Source: VXOI01 sp965197575
GTDB lineage: Bacteria; Chloroflexota; Dehalococcoidia; Lucifugimonadales; UBA3495
Direction of reading: 5' to 3'
NCBI GenBank assembly: GCA_965197575.1
Contig: OZ240214.1
Coordinates: 2,666,001-2,730,000 of the forward strand
DNA: 64,000 nt
In this document: positions 25,999 through 34,200 of the stretch, in pieces
Layout: each line of letters begins with the position of its first letter
Position numbering within the stretch: the stretch's first letter is position 1
Translations under genes and position numbers: made by a program
The notes under the pieces: generated by a model
Told to the model about the DNA's origin: nothing
The model's database searches: none
Seen by the model: the letters and a program-made list of their open reading frames with translations, nothing else

Positions 25999-27708
25999 AT
26001 GGCAATGCAAACCAGCATTTCTCCACCCGCGCGGGCTGACCAGGTGGGTAACGAGCTCTTTTGTACCGTGCTAACCAGCGCCAGCCAGGTGGTGACTGGT
26101 ACCTCGTTGTCTGAGGACCAGGTGAAGCGGGGATTGCGTGACCTGAAGCGGCAGGGATTTGTGGAAACCCACGAGTTGGGGTGCCTCCTGCCGGCGGTCC
26201 CGTTGGTCCGTTTCACTGAGACAGGCCTGGACCATTTCGAGGCCACCGAGGAAGAGCGGAGTTGGTGCCGGCCCGATGGCCTGGGCAACCTGATCCTCTA
26301 TGATTTTTCCAAGGTGGAGGCAGTAAACGCAGTTTCCCTCTTCTATGCTACGGGAAGATGGAGATTGTGGAAAATTCACTGGTACGAAAGGCAACCAATG
26401 ATCGCAGCCGCGGAATACCGCCACCCGGAGCATCGTGCTCCGGCGTACCTGGTGTTCTGCTGGGCATCCATGATGGACACCCAGCGGGAACTGTTCGAGA
26501 GGCTGGAGGCCCTGCCGGAGGCTATGCAGGCCCAGTCCATTGAACCGAACTATCCCTTTTACCCTGCGGGACTCGCCTTCGTGGCTAACGGTGAGTGGGG
26601 TGCAGCGCGGGCCCTCTGCATGGCCCACGCCGTCCTGGACCCGTGGGTAGAGTCCGGCAGCATTGCAGGGTGGTACTACGGCGGCAACGGTTGGTGCGTC
26701 TCCGACGCCGTCTCGGCCTTGACCGGCGTGGCGCCGGAGGGGATCCCCCCGCTTCTTGAGCCGATTGATCGCCTGCGCCCTTCGATGAGCACCAGGAAGC
26801 TGGGGACCCGGAAAGTGGAGAACGTCCTGGCTCGCAGCCTCTGGGCCGGACGCCGCGGCCACATGCTCTTCGAGCTGCTGACCCTGGTGGGCATATTCCC
26901 CTGTGGCGCTGTCGCTCACTACCGGAGCCTGATGGGCGAGAATCCGGGAGGCAAAGAAACCGGGAAGCGGTTGAAGTGCCTCGAAGGATTGGGCCTAGTC
27001 GAGGTGGTCAAGGAGTTCGGGCGGGCCGAGAGGCCCAAGAGGTGGCCGAAGGACGTCCCGCTCACACTCTCGGAGCAGGGCCAGGGGGCGCATCGCTACG
27101 ACTTGACGCTCTCCGGCCGGGCCTGGTTCTGCTATGCCCACGGGGGACGGCCGGAGGACCTCTTCCGCCGGACCAAGCTGGGACGCCTCAAGACGTGGGT
27201 GCACGAACGCACATGCAATAGGCGATGCGACCGCACCTGCGCCGGCAGAATTGAGAACCGGTGGCTCTACCAGCATGAGGACATTGTCTACGAAATCTTT
27301 GGCCAGGCTCGCAAGGCGGGTTGTGCTATCGCCCCCGGGTGGCAGGCCAGGACCACCCTGGCCGACGGACGGCGCATCGACCCGGACGGGCTGCTTCTCG
27401 TCCTGACGCCATGGGGAAGGATGTGGTGTCGTCTGGAGGTGGAGCTCTCCGACCGGACGTACGAGGCCGTAAAACCGCGCTGCGCCAAATATGGGTCTCC
27501 GCACCGCAGGGACAATCTCCCGGTCCTCGTCGCATGCCGCGATGACCGGGCCGAATGGGCCTTCCGATTTGCGGCGTTCGACGCGGGGGCCGACTCCCAG
27601 CCACTGCCCAGGATGCTCACCACGACCCTGAGCCGGTTGAAGCAGGGCGGCGTTTTCGGTGCCGACGTGTGGTCGTACTATGGCCGGCCGGTCACCCTGG
27701 CTCCCTGA
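25999..27708 (+). CDS. Winged-helix protein with a replication-relaxation/nuclease-like C-terminus
   Basis: A 569-aa protein. Residues about 15-75 read as a winged helix (SEDQVKRGLRDLKRQGFVETHELG); a second one is likely near 290-360 (LFELLTLVGIFP...RLKCLEGLGLVEVV). A Cys cluster CNRRCDRTC lies near 410. The C-terminal third, HEDIVYEIFGQARKAGCAI...RIDPDGLLLVL...CRLEVELSDRTYEAVKPRCAKY, resembles the replication-relaxation family found on plasmids and conjugative elements, with a D...E-x-E arrangement reminiscent of PD-(D/E)XK nucleases. Assignment is by pattern only. The ATG follows AAAGGAGGTGACGC. It is divergent from the split acidic gene. Confidence 0.6.
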   Translation: MAMQTSISPPARADQVGNELFCTVLTSASQVVTGTSLSEDQVKRGLRDLKRQGFVETHELGCLLPAVPLVRFTETGLDHFEATEEERSWCRPDGLGNLILYDFSKVEAVNAVSLFYATGRWRLWKIHWYERQPMIAAAEYRHPEHRAPAYLVFCWASMMDTQRELFERLEALPEAMQAQSIEPNYPFYPAGLAFVANGEWGAARALCMAHAVLDPWVESGSIAGWYYGGNGWCVSDAVSALTGVAPEGIPPLLEPIDRLRPSMSTRKLGTRKVENVLARSLWAGRRGHMLFELLTLVGIFPCGAVAHYRSLMGENPGGKETGKRLKCLEGLGLVEVVKEFGRAERPKRWPKDVPLTLSEQGQGAHRYDLTLSGRAWFCYAHGGRPEDLFRRTKLGRLKTWVHERTCNRRCDRTCAGRIENRWLYQHEDIVYEIFGQARKAGCAIAPGWQARTTLADGRRIDPDGLLLVLTPWGRMWCRLEVELSDRTYEAVKPRCAKYGSPHRRDNLPVLVACRDDRAEWAFRFAAFDAGADSQPLPRMLTTTLSRLKQGGVFGADVWSYYGRPVTLAP

Positions 27709-28451
27709 GCCAAACCACGTCGGCATAAAGTACGTCTTGCGTAGTTGGCCCTGGGGGAGGCACGGGGCAGGGTGCCACGGGGATACCTCAGATATATAAA
27801 CCATGGCCGAATACGTCCGACCAAGGGGGAGGCACAGGGCACCCCCTCGGGAGGGCGTCTCCCGGTGTTCTCACCGCCGTCAGGCGGCCTGGATGGGGCC
27901 ATCATCACCATCCATGGCGCAGTCCCTGACGGACTGCTGTACGGCGGCACTACTCCCGTCCGGCGTCGGCATCCGGACAGGGGACCGGCTGGGTGAGTGG
28001 TCATCGCGAAGGTATCCTCCACCAAAGATGGTCAACACGGGCGGGCCATCATCGGGAGGTCGGGGTGAGTTGCCCGACCGAAGGTGAAGGTGGAAGCAGT
28101 ACCATCCGGGGGTTGGTTGTGACCCGCTTGGGCCTGGACGGAGTCCTCTTCCACCTTTTCCGTTCCGGGCCGGGAGGGCGTCCGCCGGGAGGGTTGGGGT
28201 AGCGAGCTGGTCCCGATGGGTAGCCGGATTTCGGCTGCCCTTACTCGTTTTATTCTCTTGAAAGTAATATGCCTCTCTATCTGAAGAAGCTGGAGGCCCG
28301 GTGCCGCGCTGGCATAAGACATCCCTTACAAGCAAACGAAACCTACGAAAGTAGTTGTCTCAACCCCTCTCGGTTAGGTCTGCTTCGTGAACGAGGGTAG
28401 AGCCGGAGCCATCCGCATGGGCGGCCCCGGCATTCGGCGCAGGGAGCTGGC
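27709..28451. other. 743 bp without a convincing gene
   Basis: ORFs up to about 150 codons exist on both strands, but all have unnatural composition (runs of Gly, Pro, Arg and Ser) and lack ribosome-binding sites. GC-rich short inverted segments are frequent, for example GGGAGGGCGTCTCCC near 27850. It may be decayed sequence or hold an unrecognised RNA. Confidence 0.5.
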
Positions 28452-29129
28452 TCACCCTTCGTTGTGCGGCACCTCCTGTTGCGGGTCTACCGCGCCGGTG
28501 GTGTAGACGTTGACCGTATCCACGTGCTGGATGATCACCTGGCGGGCCTGCAGATCCATCTCAGACGGCGCAGGGTCGCCCGTTAGTCCGGGGACAATGG
28601 CCTCGATCTCGGTCTTGATGTCCTCGGCCGAGGGTGGGTAGAACACGTCGCTGACCTCCGCCAGCTCCACCAGGCGCTCCACGAAGCGCTCCGTCCCCCA
28701 GATGACCTGGACCTTGGCCGCGGAGGCCCGGTCAGCGATATCCTGATCCGGCTCCATGTCGGGAAACGACAGTACCGGGATAATGAAGCTCTTGTGGTTC
28801 AGGCGTTCGCCCAGGGTGTCCCTCAACCCCATGGCGGCGTCCCAAAGCTGAGAGATGGGATTGGGCACCTTCTGCCAGCCCTCAGGGGTGAGCAGCTGCC
28901 ATTCGCCGCCCACCAGGCGGTAGAGGCCGCCCTTGAGCTCGATGCCGATCCGGGCGGCACCCTCCAAGAGGACCAGGAAGTCCAGCTCGCGGCAGTGCTG
29001 GTCGACACGGACCTCGTACAGGGCGTACCCGGGGACGTTGCTGGCCTTCAGCTTCTCATAGATGAGCAGCTCCGCCTGGCGCTTCGGGTCGCGGCGGCGA
29101 CCCTTGGGAAATTTCGGATGGATCTTCAA
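28452..29129 (-). CDS. NERD-domain nuclease-like protein (copy 2)
   Basis: A 225-aa paralogue of the protein at 638-1360. The TTG at 29129 is chosen because AAGGAGGAGA lies just upstream and the protein then begins KIHPKFPKGRRRDPKRQAEL, aligning with copy 1. It keeps a better NERD core: ELDFLVLLEGAARIGIELKGG with D, E and K in nuclease-like spacing. FPDMEPDQDI and the C-terminal QVIIQHVDTVNVYT are shared with copy 1, followed by a short divergent tail. A terminator separates it from the two upstream genes on the same strand. Confidence 0.78.
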   Translation of the reverse strand: MKIHPKFPKGRRRDPKRQAELLIYEKLKASNVPGYALYEVRVDQHCRELDFLVLLEGAARIGIELKGGLYRLVGGEWQLLTPEGWQKVPNPISQLWDAAMGLRDTLGERLNHKSFIIPVLSFPDMEPDQDIADRASAAKVQVIWGTERFVERLVELAEVSDVFYPPSAEDIKTEIEAIVPGLTGDPAPSEMDLQARQVIIQHVDTVNVYTTGAVDPQQEVPHNEG

Positions 29130-29176
29130 TTTCTCTCCTCCTTGAGAGTACCGTTCGTTGGCGCACCTGCGGACGC

Positions 29177-29207
29177 AAAAAGGCCGAGCTGAAACCAGCC
29201 CGGCCTT
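29177..29207 (-). terminator. Rho-independent terminator
   Basis: On the minus strand AAGGCCGGGCTGG, a short loop and AGCTCGGCCTT form a strong stem followed by a T run. It ends the nuclease/53-aa transcript before the NERD gene. Confidence 0.7.
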
Positions 29208-29325
29208 CGCCGTTGGCGTTCGTCCTCCCCCTCCTTTGGAGAGCTCCCTTTCTTCAGGTTTCACCAGGGCGGCGGCGGCCGGAGCGCACAGCACGGGCGC
29301 GCCGCCTCAAGGGCTATTCCCAGCC

Positions 29326-29487
29326 CTACTGAGGGGATATGACGACCTGGATGGTGGCCGGCGGGGCGTCCCCCAGCACGTCCTTGTCGACGTAGACGCT
29401 CTGGATGACGCTGCCGTCCTTGGTGCCGCAGACCACCTTGTTCTTGGTGTCCTTGGATTTGTGCAGGATCAGGGTCAACGCTTCCAT
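29326..29487 (-). CDS. 53-aa conserved-looking small protein
   Basis: It reads MEALTLILHKSKDTKNKVV, then CGTKDGSVIQSVYVDKDVLG and a beta-like end PATIQVVISPQ. GGGGAGCTGAGAGCG provides the ribosome site. It begins 16 bp after the nuclease stop, so the two are co-transcribed. The mix of short strands and charges looks like a compact beta protein. I do not recognise a named family. Confidence 0.65.
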   Translation of the reverse strand: MEALTLILHKSKDTKNKVVCGTKDGSVIQSVYVDKDVLGDAPPATIQVVISPQ

Positions 29488-29503
29488 CGCTCTCAGCTCC
29501 CCT

Positions 29504-30160
29504 CTAGAAATCGTCGGTGACGCCTTCCTCCGGAGGGCCCTCGTCGGCACGTTCAGGGCAGTCCGCCGGCGTGATCTCGCAGAACCGGCACTCCCCGGGG
29601 CTGGCCACCCGCCTGGCCGGCATCTCCGAGGCCAGCCGGCGCATGAGGCCGCCCAGGTTCTCGACAAGCCTCCCGTCGACCGCCTCGGCTGGGATGTCGA
29701 CCACGTGGTCGGGGTAGGCCACCTGCCCGGCGATGCTCAGCCCCCTGTAGCGCTCCAAGGCCTTGGGAAGGGCGTACATGTAGATCAATACCTGGGTTGC
29801 GTGGGCCGGACTGGGACGGCCGGTCTTGGCGTCGATGACGATGATCTCATCTCTGCGCCGGGCGACCAGGTCGGGCTTGCCGGCCAGCACAGCGCTGCTG
29901 CCCCGGAGGTTGAAGCTGTTCTGCCCTTCGGTGAGGACCGTGTAGCCCTGCTGCTCCCATTTCTGGCGCTGCTGGTTCAGCAGGGCGGTGTGGTTCATCA
30001 TCCAGCCGGCCTGGTCGAAGTCGGAGGGCATCCTGGCCCAGGAGTCGCCCTCATGCTGAGCCTTGAACCAGCTGGCCCATTCGCAAGAACTTTCTCCGGA
30101 GAGCAGCCTGGGGAGCCAAGTAACCCAAACGTAGGGCCCGTTGTTGCGGAGCACAGCCAT
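29504..30160 (-). CDS. PD-(D/E)XK nuclease with Cys-rich C-terminus (RecB/Cas4-like)
   Basis: A 218-aa protein with a nuclease core: GKPDLVARRRDEIIVIDAKTGRP supplies the D and the D-x-K motif, followed by QVLIYMYALPKAL, the usual downstream Gln/Tyr helix. Near the C-terminus CRFCEITPADCPER gives three cysteines, reminiscent of the Fe-S knot of Cas4/AddB-type nucleases; the fourth cysteine expected from the N-terminal region may be C26 (SSCEWA). No CRISPR array or cas gene is nearby. It probably acts on DNA ends. It heads a two-gene unit with the 53-aa protein. Confidence 0.8.
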   Translation of the reverse strand: MAVLRNNGPYVWVTWLPRLLSGESSCEWASWFKAQHEGDSWARMPSDFDQAGWMMNHTALLNQQRQKWEQQGYTVLTEGQNSFNLRGSSAVLAGKPDLVARRRDEIIVIDAKTGRPSPAHATQVLIYMYALPKALERYRGLSIAGQVAYPDHVVDIPAEAVDGRLVENLGGLMRRLASEMPARRVASPGECRFCEITPADCPERADEGPPEEGVTDDF

Positions 30161-30384
30161 GTTTTCTACCGCCTTACGCAGTATTGGCTGGAGCGCATCA
30201 CTTTTTCGACCATCGATTCAAAACACCCTGGCTCATAGTCCATTTGGTCCCAGAGTTCGTTCGATCAATACTCGTGTAGCGACAGCAGGGCCTCGATTTG
30301 TGCCTTCGCCGGTGGTTTGGGGTGTCAATGGCGCTGAGATATTGGGCCACTGGGGCGGCGTGATCGTGTACCACTGACGTGATG

Positions 30385-30396
30385 ACTGACGTCAGT
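30385..30396. promoter_or_regulatory. Perfect 12-bp palindrome, possible operator
   Basis: ACTGACGTCAGT is a perfect palindrome, preceded by a half-site CTGACGT at 30373-30379. It lies 225 bp upstream of the nuclease gene in a non-coding region. An operator role is only a possibility. Confidence 0.3.
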
Positions 30397-30454
30397 AAAT
30401 TGGTCGGAGTGGGGACGTTAAAGGAGCAGGTAGAGACAGCGTTGACGGTGTGCC

Positions 30455-30640
30455 CTATTCTTCCTCGCGATCGTCTGGAGCCTGCGAGGCGGCATTCTCC
30501 CGTCTGCGCTTGAGCCTGTAGCTCTCGCCGTTCATCTCCAGGATGTGGACGTGGTGGGTGAGACGGTCCAACAGGGCTCCGGTGAGGCGTTCCGAGCCGA
30601 AGACCTCGGTCCACTCGTCGAATGGGAGGTGGTGGTCACC
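30455..30640 (-). pseudogene. istB: IstB, C-terminal fragment
   Basis: The reading LPFDEWTEVFGSERLTGALL, then DRLTHHVHILEMNGESYRLK, is the C-terminal end of the IS21 helper ATPase IstB. Upstream homology stops near 30640. No istA or IS21 terminus is visible nearby. Confidence 0.8.
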
Positions 30641-31018
30641 AGGATGGGTCACCGCTCGTATACACCCCTGGCTGGAATACCTGAAGTATGGTTTTCTGCC
30701 GGGGGTTTTGCAACCGGGTTTTCCAGCCGCCCCCGGAGCTACAAGAAGGGGGCATTTCCAGCCGGTGGCTGTAACAGGGCTGTTTCCAGCCACCTAGACC
30801 GGGTGAGTCTGACCCGGGGCCAGCGGTCCGGACTCGGCGACCATGCGGCAGGTCGGATGGTAGCAAAGTACACCCAAGACTAGGCCGCCGGCCCACCCCC
30901 AGTGGATGGAATGAGGTGTATGAGCCAGCGGGCCTTTGAGGTGGTGGCAATGCTGGCTGTCCGGGACTGCGTCCCCGAAATGGAAGGGCGGTCCAGCAAC
31001 CCTCCGACTTGGACCGCC
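30641..31018. other. Non-coding stretch with a strong hairpin
   Basis: No plausible gene. The hairpin AGGGCGGTCCA / TGGACCGCCCT (30985-31020) abuts the MITE at 31019. Two near-repeats, CCGGGGGTTTTGCAACCGGG and TTTCCAGCC motifs, lie around 30700-30790. Confidence 0.5.
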
Positions 31019-31138
31019 CTAGTAGTCCAACTGCTTTGAAATGATGGACTGCTTTTGAAGCGATGTTCGCAATCCAATCCTTGCCAAGTAATCCCGTCAA
31101 TGGAATTGTCCATCAATACAAAGATGTTGGACTACTAG
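31019..31138. mobile_element. 120-bp MITE-like element with CTAG ends
   Basis: CTAGTAGTCCAACTGCTTTG at the left and CAAAGATGTTGGACTACTAG at the right are inverted repeats with two or three mismatches. There is no coding capacity. No full-length parent with these ends is present in the window. Confidence 0.65.
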
Positions 31139-31251
31139 GTCGGCAGCCGGTGGCCGGCGGACGTTGCGGAGCACACAGAGGAGGCGAGGACTCACCTATT
31201 GTGAGCTCCGCGGAGAACTTATCTCGAAGACCGGAGGGGTGAGCCGGGGCC

Positions 31252-34200
31252 TCACGGGCAGAACGGCAGACCTCCCAAGTAGGTATCTAGCTTATCTAAC
31301 TGGTTTTCCAAACTGCTTGGCACGCACCCCCTCAACCGGTTTCCTTCCAGACGCAGGGCGGTCAGGCTGGCGAGGTCTCCCAGCTCCTCCGGAATCTCTC
31401 CGGTCAACAGGTTCCGGGAGACTCCCAGATATTCCAGGTTGCTTAGGTTACTCAACTCCTGTGGTATCTCTCCAGTCAACCGGTTTCTTTCGAGGCTCAG
31501 CGATTCCAGGTTGGCGAGGTTGGCCAGCTCCACCGGTATCGCCCCGGTCAACCGGTTCCCGTTGAGGGCCAGCGATTCCAGATTGGCGAGGTTGCCCAAC
31601 TCAGGCGGTATCTCTCCGGTCAACCGGTTTCTTTCGAGGCTCAGCGATTCCAGGCTAGCGAGGTTGCCCAACTCCGAGGGGATCCCCCCGGTCAACGGGT
31701 TCCCGTAGAGTAGTAGCACTCTGAGGCTGGCGAGGTCGCCCAGTTCCGGCGGAAGTTCCTCGCTCAACCGGTTCCCGCCGAGGCCCAGCCATGTCAAGTT
31801 GGCGAGGTTCCCCAACTCCGGCGGTATCTCTCCGCTCAACCGGTTCCCTTCGAGGCCCAGCGAATTCAAGTTGGCGAGGTCGCCCAACTCTGGCGGTATC
31901 TCTCCGCTCAACCGGTTCCCTTCGAGAACCAACGATCCCAGGGTGGCGAGGTCTCCCAACTCCTCCGGTATCTCTCCGGTCAACCGGTTCCCGGTGAGGT
32001 TCAGGCCGAATACGCGGCCCGTGCTGTCAGCGGAGACACCGTGCCATTCGTCCAACGGCGCGTTACTCAACCAGTTTGTGTTGTCCTTCCAGTTTGGACC
32101 GTCGGTGGCGTGGTAGAGGGCGACCAGCGTTTCTCTGTCAGACGAGACTTGCGCCGGCGAAGGCGTAGCCGTGGACGCTTCGGACTCCCGGCAGAACGGC
32201 AGGCCGCCCAAGTAGATATAGTCGCTTTCCAACTGGTTTCGCAGACTGGTTGGCACACACCCGCTCAACCGGTTCTCCTTGAGGGCCAGCCATGTCAAGT
32301 TAAGGAGGTTGCCCAACTCCGGCGGTATCTCCCCGCTCAACCGATTCCCGCCAAGGTCCAGCACTTTCAGGCTGGCGAGGTCACCCAACCACGGCGGTAT
32401 CTCCCCGTTGAACTGATTGTCGTCGATGTGCAGCCATTCCAGGCTGGCGAGGTCACCCAACCACGGCGGTATCTCTCCGCTCAACTGGTTCCCGCTGAGG
32501 CGCAGCACCTCCAAGTTGGCCAGATTGCCCAGCTCCGACGGTGTCTCCCCGCTCAACTGGTTCCCGCCGAGGTTCAGCTTTATCAGGCTGGCAAGGTCGC
32601 CCAACTCCGCCGGTATCTCCCCGCTCAACTGATTCCCGCTGAGGTCCAGCTCCCATTCCAGGAAAGCGAGATCGCCCAACTCCGCCGGTATCTTCCCGCT
32701 CAACTGATTCCCGCTGAGGTCCAGCCATTCCAGGAAAGCGAGGTCGCCCAACCACGATGGTATCTCCCCGGTTAACTGATTATTGGCAAGGTGCAGGCCT
32801 TCCAGGTTGGCGAAGTTGCTCAACAACGGCGGTATCTCCCCGCTCAATTGGTTCCCGCTTAGTTGCAGCACTTCCATGTTGGAGAGGTTGCCCAACTCCG
32901 GCGGCATCTGCCCAGACAACTGATTGCCGCCGAGGCGCAGGCCTTCCAGGTTGGAGAGGCTGCCCAACTCTGCCGGAATCTCCCCGCTCAACATGTTCCC
33001 AGTGAGGTCCAGGTATTCCATGTTGGAGAGGTTGCCCAACTCCGGGGGTATCGCCCCGCTCAACTGGTTACCGCCAAGGTTCAGATATTCCAGGTTGGAG
33101 AGGTTGTCCAGCTGGGGTGGTATATCCCCGTTCAACTTGTTGTCAGAAAGGTCCAGGATTTCCAGATGGGCGAGGTTGCCCAACTCCGGCGGCATCTCCC
33201 CGGTCAGCTGGTTATAGTTGAGCAACAGGACATTTACGCGGCCCGTGCTGTCAGTGAGGACACCCTGCCATTCGTCCAACGGCGCGTCGCTCAGCCAGTT
33301 GGTGTTGTCCATCCAGTTTGGACCATTGGTGGCGTTGTAAAGTGCGACCAGAGAATCCCTTTCCGTTGCCGGTGTCGTGGCAGTGGTCGAACCGTTGCAA
33401 TAGGGCAGCCCGGTCTGGTCCAAGTCATTTTCATGGATATTGGCCCACAAATCCGGCAAGCATCCCGTCAGTTGGTTGCCCCTGAGATATATGTACTGAA
33501 GGTTGGCGAGTTTACCCAACTCCGGCGGGACGGTGCCCGTCAGTTGGTTGCTGCTGAGACTCAGCCGCTCCAGGCCGGTGAGGTTGCCCAGCTCCGGCGG
33601 GATTCCACCCGTTAGTCGGTTGCTGCTGAGACTCAGTGATTCCAGGTTGGTGAGGCTGCCCAGCTCCGGCGGGATTCCACCCGTCAGTCGGTTGCTGCCG
33701 AGACTCAGCGATTCAAGGTTGGTGAGGTTACCCAGCTCCGGAGGGATGCTGCCCGTCAGTTGGTTTATGCCGAGACTCAGCCATTCCAGGTTGGTGAGGT
33801 TGCCTAATTCAGGCGGGATGCTGCCCGTTAGTCCGTTGGCCCTGAGATCCAAACTTCTCAGGCTGGCGAGATTGCCTATTTCCGCCGGGATGTGGGCACC
33901 CACCATTTCATTGTTATTGAAGTTCAGTACGAAGACGCGGCCGTTGGGGCCGGTAGTGACCCCGTCCCACTCGCCAATTGGCCGGTCACTCAACCAGTTC
34001 GTGTTGGACCTCCACGACGGACCGTTGGTGGCGTTGTAGATTGCGACCAGAGAATCCCTTTCCGTTGCCGGTGTCGTGGCAACGGTCGGACCGCTGCAGA
34101 AGGGCAGCCCGGTCCCGTCCAGATCTTCATGAGAGACATCGGCCCACGACTCCGGCAAACAGCCAATCAGCCGGTTGCCGCCGATGCGCAGGACCCAAAG

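Noticed and set aside
27880..28335. 151-codon minus ORF and overlapping plus ORFs
   Set aside because: No ribosome site, unnatural composition and no recognisable motif.
29504..30160. Cas4 of a CRISPR system
   Set aside because: Only three C-terminal cysteines are clear, and neither an array nor any other cas gene is present, so only a general RecB/Cas4-like nuclease is claimed.
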